The translations under genes and the position numbers were made by a program. The notes under the pieces were generated by a model, which saw only the letters and a list, made by a program, of their open reading frames with translations, was not told where the DNA came from and searched no databases. Positions 53,892 through 64,000 of a DNA stretch of 64,000 bases are shown in pieces. Every line of letters begins with the position of its first letter. Within the stretch, counting starts at the first letter, position 1. The DNA is from Malus domestica (Eukaryota; Streptophyta; Magnoliopsida; Rosales; Rosaceae), in NCBI RefSeq assembly GCF_042453785.1, contig NC_091664.1, forward strand, positions 1-64,000, in the 5' to 3' direction.

Positions 53892-54540
53892 CGTTATGTG
53901 ACTTATTAATCCGAGTCTCCACCCTCCACCAAAAACATGAAACCAATACAAATATGAAATATGGAAACACTGAATGGGGAAGAACAATAATGAGAGGCCA
54001 ATCGAATTATGCAACTACTTTCCCCCTTCCTTCTACTATCTTACAATTTATGAAAATAGGAGCTGTTCTATGTTACAAATCAAAATTGAGGTGGGGTTGC
54101 AAATATACCACATCTAGTTTTCTCAAATGCTCAATTAGGATGAGCTTCTCAGCTCCTAACCAAATGACAACAAAAAATGCACAAGCCTTATATATATCTA
54201 TCTCCCTTTCTACGCAAACCATTTCACTTGGTCGCGTTTATGAAACTTTCCGTTTCGAATGAATTAGCCGTTGGGGAAAACCACCCGTTGAATCCAAATA
54301 GCGAGCCCGGTCCCCAAGCATGCCATTACGTGTTGAGTGTGTCCCCGTGACGTGTGACGACATTTGTGTTTGAGACGTCTTTCTAGCTTTTGCTCTAGTG
54401 CTTGATCACATGAATGCAGCTAGAAAACTCAAAAACTGTCTAAGGTGCCCGGAAGCCTTTGTAGCTTTTGCTCTAGTGTGGTCCTATCAAGGGTTTGCCC
54501 ACACCAGAGTCACGAGGTGAAGTGTGCCCATTTGAGTTGT

Positions 54541-57500
54541 TCAATATGGAATGACATACGGCAGGGCATGAATATCAGCCGACTCTATCCGCAGAACCTC
54601 TGACCATACCTCAGGTGTCTCCTCAAACCCTGAAGATTCCGCCTTGGGTTTCTTTGATTGGGCATCACTGCACCCAAACAACCAATCTTGATCGTCATGA
54701 TCCGGCACTTCGTCCAACTTCGGAACCAAATAAACATGGCTTAGATATCTGGAATCCGGATGGGGTGGTCTCATGCATGCTTCAGCAACAGGAACAACCT
54801 GTGTAGCTGTAGATGTCGGCTTTGCAGTGGAGACAGCCAATGACGGAGCTTCAACAATGCCATTTATCTTGCAGTCCTTAATGTCCACCTTAACGTTATT
54901 TGCAGCACCCAGCGTATCTGAAACATATGGGATGGAAGTTTGGCAAGATTCCAGTGTTCTCCCATTTACAGGCAATGAATGAGAGGAAGAGGAAGGTCTC
55001 AACAGTTTACTGGGCCTAATATCATTGGCTGTAAGATCAGAAAAGGAAGCATCATTAGTCAGCTAAGAATAAAAATTACCAAAGCTTGAACCTGCTTGAC
55101 AAAATTGATTCAAGAGCACTGCCAATTGACTGATACCAAACTGGAAAACAACAATATTCGGAATCAAAGGAAGCAGAGGATAGCAGAATCCAGCTTTAGT
55201 TCCAAAAAGTGCACCTACAACCTTCCTCAGTTGTGCAAAAAGAGCCCAACTTGTGCTAGACAACTACATAGCATGATTGGGATCCAACGATGATACTTAG
55301 CGTCATAAAAAAGAACTCACCATGCACAATTCCATTCGTCTGTATGTCCTTTCTTTTCTTCAGATTTCCATCAGCACCAGCACTTTTGTTGCTGTCCTTC
55401 GAAAGTTGGGAGGTTTTGACACTATGGGAATCTATGTGATCCTCTTTATCGCTCTTTCTTAATTTATCAGGCTTTGCATTCTTAGTTTCATTTTTCTCCT
55501 TTGCTTTCTCTTCCTTTTTCTCCTCTTTGTCTGGCTCTCCATTCTTGGATTCATTTTTCTCCTTTGCTTTCGCTTCCTTTTTCTTCTCTTTAACTTTGTC
55601 CTTGTCTCTCCCTTGTTTTTTCTTCTCTCTATCTTTTTCCTTGCGTTTTTCTCCTCGTTTATCATCACCTTCCTTCTCTTTGGCCTTTTCTTTTCCATCA
55701 ATATCTCTATCCATGTTGCTTGCCAATGGTCTGGAAAGTCCTTCAACTTTAGGTTCAACGACACCAACAAGGTTCTGAACCATCGTGTTCCCACTAATCT
55801 GTGCTGCACCCCTGACTCCTTGCCCATATGTCCTTCTGTCATCAACTCTCCTGTCCTTGTTCTTTTCCTTAACTTCGGCCAAAATGTCAGTACCCTCGGC
55901 CAGCAATCTGACCATCCCCTCATCCTTCTTTCGGTCTGATTCAGTAATCTTCCCAACCAGATGGTTACTGATTGCCCTGGCCTCATCTTTACTCCTCCTA
56001 CCCAACTCCACCAATACAGAATTCTGGTTTTGCTCAGCCGGATGACAGTACTGACTGAGTTTCTCTGCCTGATGACCTCCAATTTGCCCCGTATATCTCT
56101 TGTCAATACAGTTGCCCTTGTACTCTTTCTGAATGTATCTCTCTTCACCATGACCCTCGGTCTTTCCTGGAACTCTCTTCTCGTCTGAAGTACTTGTTTT
56201 GTCTTTAACCAGGTCCCTATCTTTCTCCTTATCCTTCTTTTTGTCTTTCTTTTTTTCCTTCTTGTCTTTCTTTTCCCGATGCTTTCCTTCACTTTTATCT
56301 TTACTCTCTCTCTTCTCTTTGTCCTTCTTTTCCTTTTTATGCTTCTTTTCTCTGTGTTTCTCCTGTAATTATTGAAAAGTTATAAAAGAATAACTGGTAA
56401 GGATATATAATCAAGGTAATCATATCTACTGCTGTAATAGATACAAATAAATAAAGAGGCTTCAGGGAATCCATACTGATTAAATAGATAATAAGGACTG
56501 ACTTGCGAGAAATACCACAGAAAACAACCAAATCTAAACCTGAGTGAATTCTTTCAGTCTTTGGACAATATACTATTGATGTCTACTGATATGTCCACCG
56601 TCCAAACGTACCCCATACCAGTAAAGATCCTTGCTTTCCTTTTCAAAAGATCCCAAAAACCAGAAAAGAACAAAGGATAACAAATGCTCACAGTTTTCAA
56701 ATAGTTTTGGCACTTAAACTATCAAATACATAGTTTTTGAAGAAATAAAACATTCTGTGAATGGTAGTTTTTGAAGAAATAAAACATTCTGTGAATGGTA
56801 CACGAAAAGTGAAATAAACCTACCATCACTCGCTTGAAAATTAAAAAAAAAACTTTGTTTTATACATGGGAAGTGTTATTGGCACTCCAAAAATCTCATT
56901 CTACACTCCTCACAAGTGTATTTTTCTTTCTAAAAAGTTTGGAGTGTAGAATGAGAAATTTGGAGTGCCAATAACAATTCCCTTGTACATAACCGGAAGG
57001 GGAAAGAAAAAAAAATTAAAAAATATTTTTTAGGTAATAGAAATTACAATTAAATGACATGTACAAAGCAGTGTCACTAGTGCATCGGAAGCGCAAAATT
57101 GTACTATGCCAACAACCACCACCCACCAAATCATTGCAACATAAGAACCACCATAAAATTGTTTCCTCACAAATAAAATTTCAGAACTTAAATAGGAGAA
57201 GAGAATACTAGCAAGACAGACAGTCAAGTACAAAGTAAGAACTTCAGGCTTATAAGATGGTGCAGAAATAAGATATACAAAGGCAATCTGAAACCAAAGT
57301 TCAAGACAAGTAAAACAGGAAAAACAACCAAAAAAGAAAATTAGAACATTTTGAATACAAACCAACAATAAAGACTGATCATCAAAAAGCCGTTATCACC
57401 AAGTTAAAGGAGAAGCAATACAAGGAAACTTCTTTGGTTCATAGCCAACTTCCTACGCGGTGTCCAAAACAGAATACAGTTAACAATTATCCATACTCTC

Positions 57501-59636
57501 CAGTCTTCATCAATCATATCCTACCATATAAAAAAAATTAGCAATCCAAACTTCAGGGGACAAAGAGCTCATTTGGATGTGCTTTTAAAATGATTGAAAG
57601 CGCTTTTGGTAAAAATGTTTTAGAACCAATCCTTAGAAAAAATGCAAGTAAATCCTGAAAAATCACTTAAAGTGCTCCTTGGAAGAAGCACATAATTGGT
57701 GCTTCTTGCAAAAAGCATTTTTAAGTGCTTTTGGAACCCAAAAATATTTTCTCAAAAAGCGTTTTTCAGTCATTTTAAAAGCACATCCAAACGAGCCCAA
57801 AGAAAGGAGGATAAAGAGATCAAGACAAGCAAATAGGGAATGAGAAAACAGAAAAGAAAGGAAGATTGTACAACATGATAAAAGCCCAAATCACAAAGTA
57901 AAAGAGAAAAAATGACAAAAGACATTTCCCCCTAAAATCCAGGAAATTTGAGCCTGTTGATTCCCAAAACAAATTCTATCCCAGAATCTCTCCATTTCCT
58001 CACCCTAAATGTTTCTTTTTCGGAGAAAAGAAATAATTTTATTGCAACAAAGACTATAAAACAATAAAATAAAATGCAGTCAAGAGGACCACTAAAGGAA
58101 AATAGAAACGCATGAGGGAAACAAACCCCTCCTAAAATCTGAAAAAAATAGCAGGCCCACAACATCATGGACTCCCTGCCAAATTAGTAGAGAAAGGAAT
58201 AAGTTTAAATTCATTAGAAGACAGAAGCCTAGAGAACAGACCAAAACTGGACCTTATCCCATAGCTCCTCAGCCCCCACACCAACATAGCCTTTAAAAGC
58301 TCTTTATTTCTTTCCGTCCAGACCACACAAATCACAGCAAGAACTAAACACCCCCATATAACTCTTGCCTTCTTGCCCCTACTAAAACTCAATAAAAGAC
58401 AGCAAGGAGAGAAATTCCTCCATTTCACCTTCGTTCAGATTCGTACCCCTAATATTTTCAGAACCCTATTACTTCTCAAAAACACGTGCACAATTTAGAT
58501 ATCACCAAATACACACTAGCTCCAAACAGTTTGTGTGCCAAGCTTTAATGAAAGCATACAACGAGGAATAGATAATCTATACTTCCAGGTTCTTTTTGCA
58601 CATGATGCATCAATGCTGGGCTAGACTAGGCATCCCTTGAATAATATCACAAGTATTGGCTCCACTTTGAGAAATAATCCAGGCCTATAAGATGAAATTG
58701 GGGACTGGACGAATATGACATGACAGTATGTTTAACTAGCTGGTGATTTGTATTGGAATCCTTAAACTATGCGAGACCCATTGCTCAGTATAAGCTCAGT
58801 TTATGCATCAGAACATATCATCAAGATATAATTGGAATCTGATAGTCCTAGCACTAGAAAAGAAAAAGGCCTCGGAGTACTGATCCAACTTAGAGAGTAA
58901 CATAAACTATTGCTGATTCAACATGGCCCCACTGAACATGAATAGAATATGTTCTCCTGGTCACCAGGTGACCAAGGAATGCATGGCCACTAACCCTTAG
59001 ATTTGATATCGAAGCTTGAGAATTAAACATGAAAAGCAGCACCAATTATTCTCTGCCCCTGATATCAAATCCAAAGGTGGGTAACCATAAATCCTTAGTA
59101 AGAGCGGGATTCGAACATGAATTGGGTCACACAAAAATCAACCTAATAGTCGCTAACTGGCAAAATGACGATGATTATTTTTACTGGACTTCAACACGCA
59201 GGCAAGAAAAGCATTCAACAAATGTAATTGATTAGAAATCAGGACAAAATGACCAGTTATGCCCAGCAATTACTGGACTCTAACTGGCACCTGTATCTTT
59301 ACTTGCTCCATATTTTCTAATTATATTTGTTCGAAACTATAGCATTACTGAAATAGACAATCTTCAGTCATGACAATACTTATTTTGTTTGCGTATCGAT
59401 GAGTAAGCCATACTAGTTAATTGCTGGAACTCACTTGTATGTGCCTAACAAATGATTATTTCATTTTACCATTTTATCTTTTTGATAAATCATGTCCGTA
59501 ATGAATGTCATACGAAATAAAAGATATTAATGAAACAATAAAAGGAAAGAATTTTAACCTTTTTCAGCAAGTCAACATCATCTGTCCTAGTCTTTTTTTC
59601 ATATCCAGGTGGAGGAAATGGAAAGCAGCGCGACAT
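54541..59636 (-). CDS. Lysine-rich charged protein, plant family, function unknown
   Basis: Coding exons 59559-59636, 55321-56362 and 55028-54541 (minus) join cleanly (AAAAAG/GTTAAA, TTACAG/GAGAAA; GCATG/GTGAGT, TTACAG/CCAATG) to give 535 residues. The short first exon encodes MSRCFPFPPPGYEKK then TRTDDVDLLKK, the conserved start of this plant family. Residues 27-370 are very rich in Lys, Glu, Asp and Arg (EKKHKKEKKDKEK; KEKKKEAKAKEKNE), probably disordered with coiled-coil tendency and many nuclear-localisation-like runs. A conserved C-terminal block lies at 463-492 (HPDSRYLSHVYLVPKLDE, DHDDQDWLFG). Automated pipelines call such proteins myb-like protein X or DNA ligase 1-like from low-complexity matches; no Myb or ligase domain is visible. 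The 3,196-bp intron after codon 26 holds miniature elements and a LINE fragment. Two broken copies lie at 19461 and 46492. Confidence 0.88.
56868..56982. mobile_element. Miniature element, GGGAAGTGTTATTGGCACTC family
   Basis: The ends GGGAAGTGTTATTGGCACTC and GAGTGCCAATAACAATTCCC are inverted repeats of about 20 bp with one mismatch. TTATACAT and TTGTACAT flank it (7 of 8), and copy 1 of block A (about 20388) has one uninterrupted TTATACATAACC. It lies in intron 2 of the lysine-rich gene. An 8-9-bp duplication suggests a MULE or hAT miniature element. Confidence 0.85.
57565..57798. mobile_element. Miniature element, GAGCTCATTTGGATGTGC family
   Basis: Left arm GAGCTCATTTGGATGTGCTT then TTAAAATGA; right arm TCATTTTAAAAGCACATCC then AAACGAGCCC. 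Block A copy 1 (about 23925) reads GGACAAAGAAAGG without it, so AAA is the apparent 3-bp duplication. Internal arms (GTGCTTCTTGCAAAAAGC) add further symmetry. I know close relatives as very common elements in apple and pear genomes. Confidence 0.82.
58015..58440 (-). mobile_element. LINE 3' fragment in intron 2 of the lysine-rich gene
   Basis: Bases 58165-58428 on the minus strand read ARVIWGCLVLAVICVVWTER then NKELLKAMLVW, the pattern (W..C..A..W.IWxERN) at the C-terminal, zinc-binding end of plant LINE reverse-transcriptase polyproteins. The fragment is 5'-truncated, as is usual for LINEs, and is absent from block A copy 1, whose homology ends at its left edge. Confidence 0.65.
58930..59130 (-). 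mobile_element. Possible SINE-like remnant in intron 2
   Basis: The minus strand has GTTCGAATCCCGCTCTTAC, a good tRNA-type B box, followed by CCACCTTTGGATTTGATATC and, after about 60 bp, a second AGATTTGATATC-like arm (58990-59015 on plus). No A box or target duplication was confirmed. Confidence 0.3.
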
Positions 59637-60830
59637 TGCATAAAGCCTGACAGTACCAAAAACCAGTATCTTCCAATGAACAAAAAATTAGTTTCCAGTA
59701 GCACTGTTCCAGAAAGGGAACGAACCAGCAACTATGCTCCTGTCCATGCACCATGTCCCCGCATTCATTCCCAGTATCAAAAATCCGCCATTAGCTTCTC
59801 AGTCACTTCAACCAGTCCTTTAATCCTTTTCACACAGATGTGCCGGCACGTCAATGAGATATCACACCAAATTCACTTGAAAAATCAAGGCTCAGCACAA
59901 GCACGACCTCAATGTAAACAACTGCAACACAAATCCGAACTAACTACTCCAAAAGCTTTTCTGCCAAGAATGTTGTTCAAACTAAGTTAACCAGAATGGT
60001 TTTTTGAGAAACAAAAAACAGTCCACCACAACCTAATCGTCTGTGTTGCCTTATGGGCCAATACAATATATCCAATATATCAGCTACCCCTTATTACCAA
60101 ATACCAAAACGAAATTGATTCCCAGCTGAAGATCAAGCATGTAAAAGCAGCAAAAACCCAGAAGCCCTTTGCTCCAAAATAACGATTCGGCAAGTCTCTG
60201 ATCACTCCTGTACCCAATTCAATATGTGCAATCTTCTTCCATGCTTAGAAAAACAACACTTTCCATAATTCTATGCAATCTCAGAGTTTATGTACTCACC
60301 CAGCACTGCCAAATCCACAATTCCATTCCCCGAAAGATCGGAGCTTATGCTCATTCGATGCAGGGCCGCGATGATCCCAATACTACTCAGTTCCTTGCAC
60401 TGATCAAACCCTAATTGGTCCAAAACTGCAGAATTGGAGCAGTACCCAGTTGCGATCCAACAAAAGCCTAAAAAACCCACCAAGAAAGGAAACACCCACT
60501 ACCAAAAACCCTAATCCCACTCCTCAAACAAAAAATTAAGGGCAAAAATTCAAAACTTGAAGAAAAAGAAAAAAGAAAAGAGAATCGACCCACTTTACAA
60601 TTTCAATTTTTATTTCGTGGATATCGATCAAAAGGGTAAAAGAGAGTGGATTCAAAGCGTCAATGAGAAAATCTGCGAAATCTGAATTATGGGTATTTGA
60701 TAAATAACTGGTGAGATTACCTCGTCCACTACAAAGTGGGCAATGCAGAATGAAAGAGGAGATCTCTCTCTGTCTTTCTCTGATAGAACCCAAATCTTAA
60801 CCCTAGCTCAACCTTAACTCTTACACATGG
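59637..60830 (-). other. 5' UTR of the lysine-rich gene with one intron
   Basis: A donor at GGACGAG/GTAATC (exon end 60721) and an acceptor at ACTGTCAG/GCTTTATGCA (exon start 59646) would place a 1.07-kb intron inside the 5' UTR, ten bases before the ATG at 59636. The upstream exon (60721 to about 60830) is C/T-rich on the minus strand with CCCTAGCT-type leader sequence. Long 5' UTR introns next to the start codon often raise expression in plants; that is only a possibility here. Confidence 0.55.
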
Positions 60831-61002
60831 AAGAGAGGGAAGGAAGGAAGAAGGAGGCAGAGCTCCAATATATTTTTGTATTGATTTCTACTCTGTAAAT
60901 TTGATATGTTCTGTTTTCTGGGAGCTGCCCTCCTTTTATGACTCCGCACCTTAAAATGCCAGCTGGCATTTTTGACAGTGGGAGCATTTTTACTCGGCAT
61001 TA

Positions 61003-61094
61003 TAAACTATAGTTTATGCTCATCATACACCTAATTAAATAACACGTATGTGTCATCTGATTAGGTGTATGGTGAGCATTCATCATAGTTTATG
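61003..61094. mobile_element. Short foldback element upstream of the lysine-rich gene
   Basis: ATAAACTATAGTTTATGCTC and ATCATACACCTAAT are mirrored by ATTAGGTGTATGGTGAGCAT and CATCATAGTTTAT, a palindrome of about 90 bp. It lies about 200 bp upstream of the putative transcription start. Confidence 0.65.
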
Positions 61095-61099
61095 GTAGG

Positions 61100-64000
61100 G
61101 TTGGGCATTTAAAAAAAAAAAACCTACTTAACCATCCAAACCGCACCGACCTTAATTGATTCCCAAAATTCTTAGGGTACGGTTAACCGAACCGACCCTC
61201 ATATATTTAATTTTATTTTTTAATCATAATTAATACGTGTAGTAATATAAATTGTTACTTATTTATGAGTTATCGTATTTCCACCACATGAAAACAAAAC
61301 CTATTTAGTTTAAGAGTCCCTTTGGAGAAGAACAATGGGCACCATTTGGAGAATGAGCAGATGTTGCTTTGGTGCTCTCCTTGGGCTGCTTCATTTGTGC
61401 TTTCCTTTAAGCAATCACTCGTATTGGTGTTACGTTCCGTAGCTTCTGGAAGATAAATTTATTATGTATTTTCGTATTCACGCAAATCGAGAACCAACTC
61501 AAACCAACCCCCCCACTTTCGGTTCTTTTGTTGTAGGATTAATTTCAAATGCAGAAAAGAATAGAGAAAAGACAGAGTGCAACACGGCATTAAACAAAGG
61601 AAGGGAGTGGACTATCAAGAAATTGAATAATAAAAGAGGAAGGGGAGAGACTTGCGGACTGTGCGGAGAAAGAAGAATAAGAAAATAAATAAGTGGGAGA
61701 CATGGAATGATGGAAAAAAAAACAAAAAAACATAAAGAAAGGAATGGTGGAGGAAAGAAAGGAGAAGCTAATGGACGGAAAAGAAGCAACAAAGCTGCCA
61801 GCGAAAAAGGAATAAAAAAAGGAAAGAAGAAGAAGAGAAAGGCACGAGGAGAAAAAGAGCTGCCTTGCGCAGCGTGAAGCCTGGGCACAGAGAAAAACAA
61901 AAGGCACCAAGCTGCCTTAGGCAGCGAGAAAGAAAGGAGAGGAATTCAAAAGCTGCCTTGCAGCGTGTATCCAATCAGAGGAGGCGTGAGCCTCGGGGGA
62001 GATTAGCAGTGCGCACAGAAAACAGAGGGCGCTGGGCAGACAGAGCACTGAAGCACTCTCCTCTTTCGGTTAAATCTTTCCAAACTTATATTTTATTTCT
62101 GTTTTAATAATGTGTAACTAAATGTATTTTGGCTAGAGGTTAATTCAAAGCCATGAATATATTTGTAATATGAATTGATTACCTTCAGTTGTGATTTCTG
62201 AGTTGTGATTTAATTTGTTTAACTGCTTGATTGATAACTTATTTTTGTATGTCGATTAAGAATGCATACTTAATTTACATGCATGAATTTGATGCTAGAA
62301 TATAAGTGAATTTCACCTAATCGTTATGAACTTATGAGTAGTGAAGGTTGTTATCCACAATCGTGTTAAGTGAATTCTTGGCAAGAGTATCATGCTTTTC
62401 ATAGTTACGAATGACTCGTCAATGCTTATAGTTTTCACAAAGTTTAATGATCTTTGATTGTATCTCTATTGTGCTTTTCACGTAGGGGACTTTTGAAGAA
62501 TGTTTTGAATTGTTGTATGCGTTTTTCCGTCCAATTCAATAACTTAATGAAAACTTGAAGATTAAAAAAGTGTTGTTCACGGTTAATCTGAAGTATTGAG
62601 ATTTACAATTTATTGAAAGAACAACTGAAAATCAATTTAGGTTGCATATGTGTCATGTGTGGAGAAGAACCCTCTAGCTAGTCCATCACCTATCCTTTCA
62701 CCTTAATTTCATGCTTTTGTCAATTCTGTAATTTATTTAAGTTTAATTTACTTCTCGTCAAAACCAAACCCCCCCATTATTAAATTATATTATTTAGTTA
62801 GTTTTCATTGTTGTTAGTCTTTTAATTCAATTTCCGTCCATTTCAGTTCCTAGTGTCTAATTTGATTGTTTTCATTATTTTGAGTCATTCTAAGTGTGTT
62901 TCGAGTTATTAGAGTTTTTAGCCTAGTTTTGTGTCCTTGAGTCTTGTTTAATATTTTTAAATTAATTTAGAATAGATTAGCAATCCCTCCTAATCCCCGG
63001 CCTAGAACGATACCCTACTTACATCTATACTACAATTGTCAAAAAGAAGGTTAAATTTGTGTGCTTATATATTTCGCATCAATTAACAGAGATAATAACC
63101 CAATTCACCAAAAATTTCAAAAAGTTCAAGAAGTTGGGAAAAATCGCCCAACTAATTTGTTCAACTGGGTTCAAATTTTCAACATACCTAACTCAAGATC
63201 TTTGCAATTCTTGCAAAAACCCAACCAAATTGATTTATTTTCAAATGATTCGACCCATACCAGGCAAACAAACCAGGTGGGTAGTGTTCTTCTGGCAGGG
63301 GAGATGGGCGCACAAGCAAAAAAAAATATATATATACAGATCAATTTTTTTTTTTGAGATCTGAAAATTGCACAAAAATAGGAGGAGGGTAGAACGGAGA
63401 GAGAAGAAGAAGAAAAATAGAAGGAAGAGGGCGAAACAGAAGGGAGGATGAGAACATGGGTTCAGATGAGAGAGCAAGCAACGCAAGAGAGGCGGAGAGA
63501 GCGAGAGAGGCTGTGTCTTCTACCCGACTAAATAATACCGTCCTTTTGGAAAGTATAACCAAGCGGGTATCAGCAGTACTAATTAGGTTGGGCCAGATTA
63601 TATAATCCGGTGCCTATTTAATCCAAACGGGCACCAAACACCGTACTCCGTATTATTAGTACTATCTAGTACCTTATACGGTGTGCCAAACAGGGCCTTA
63701 TAAACCTAACCCGTTAACTTAACGGGTCAGGTTTAACTCGACCCAAACCCAATAAACTTAACCCGTTTACAGGTCTACTTAATATATTAACTTTCCACTT
63801 TTATCTAGCAATATAAAAAACTTGTGTATTACTTGCCATAAAGTCATGCGTACATTTTGACAACAACAAGAAAGCCAAACGTGTATTTGTCTCTCCACTT
63901 ATCGCCACAACTTCCACATCCGCCTTAGGACTTCATAGAGACTTTAGTATACTGATAACATTCTAGACTTTCTTCACTCTATTTTAGTAATAAAAAATTA
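61100..64000. other. Transposon-derived region, no gene recognised
   Basis: Bases 61110-61200 (CCGAACCGACCCT) look like the end of a DNA element. Bases 61860-61975 repeat AGCTGCCTTxxGCAGCG three times. The stretch 62100-63080 resembles, from memory, the 3' part of a plant Ty3-type LTR, ending TTAAATTTGTGTGCTTATAT then TTCGCATCA. Bases 63500-63700 end in GTGCCAAACAGGGCC followed by TTA, like a PIF/Harbinger right end; the left end was not found. GA-rich open frames at 61500-61900 and 63240-63560 are not convincing. Confidence 0.45.

Larger units (their letters stand above)
53892..58014. repeat. Duplicated block A, copy 3 (intact gene)
   Basis: This is the reference copy for the lysine-rich gene: 3' flank, exons 3 and 2, and part of intron 2. 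It has two miniature-element insertions (56868, 57565) absent from copy 1 and lacks the CACTA element. Confidence 0.85.

Noticed and set aside
55459-56292. Minus-strand Arg/Lys-rich frame and plus-strand Ser/Phe-rich frames over the lysine-rich exon
   Set aside because: These are frame-shifted or antisense readings of exon 2, 55321-56362; the chosen frame joins both neighbouring exons through good splice sites.
60271-60495. Minus-strand frame starting MFPFLVGFLGFCWI
   Set aside because: It lies within the predicted 5' UTR intron of the lysine-rich gene, has no recognisable domain, and the conserved family start is at 59636.
61464-61900. Short frames rich in Lys/Arg (+) or Phe/Ser/Leu (-)
   Set aside because: The region is purine-rich on the plus strand; composition alone explains the frames and no domain is recognised.

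Overview
This is a stretch of nuclear DNA from a flowering plant. The genes have GT-AG introns and AT-rich spacers, all recognisable proteins are plant families, and transposons fill most of the space. Several short inverted-repeat elements look like families I associate with apple and pear (Rosaceae, Maleae). That assignment is from memory, not from a search.

Only four genes look intact. From left to right they are a plastid J-domain protein of the J20/DJC26 type (4668-5903, +), a BAHD-fold CER26-like wax elongation factor (9909-12936, -), a second CER26-like copy (41130-43637, -), and a lysine-rich nuclear-type protein of unknown function (54541-59636, -, with a non-coding first exon near 60.8 kb). 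In Arabidopsis the J20 gene (At4g13830) and CER26 (At4g13840) are neighbours, so the left part appears to keep an old gene pair.

The layout is best read as one ancestral unit copied several times and then broken up by transposons. The stretch downstream and upstream of CER26-like (9.5-15.1 kb) recurs at 40.8-45.6 kb and in part at 47.0-53.0 kb. The stretch holding the lysine-rich gene (53.9-58.0 kb) recurs at 18.6-24.15 kb and, cut short, at 45.6-46.8 kb. The two extra copies of the lysine-rich gene are pseudogenes. At 24.2-24.5 kb a J20-like 5' leader is joined directly to a J20-like 3' trailer with the whole coding region missing.

Comparing copies gives empty sites, so several insertions can be delimited to the base: a 2,954-bp CACTA element (20635-23588), a 3,517-bp terminal-inverted-repeat element that contains a 2.2-kb CA/TGCATACA array (15112-18628), an 856-bp hAT-like element (39930-40785), a PIF/Harbinger-like element (47300-52492) and several miniature elements.

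The most unusual item is a non-autonomous LTR element (48875-52449, minus orientation) nested inside the PIF/Harbinger-like element. Between its LTRs it carries, all in its sense direction, fragments resembling four different host genes: the UBP14 N-terminus, complex I subunit NDUFB9, mitochondrial ribosomal protein bL36 and the GH1 domain of a telomere-repeat-binding factor. It also holds four different tandem-repeat arrays. A second gene-carrying element (30004-30576) holds an exon resembling mitochondrial ribosomal protein mS34. No tRNA, rRNA or CRISPR feature is supported.
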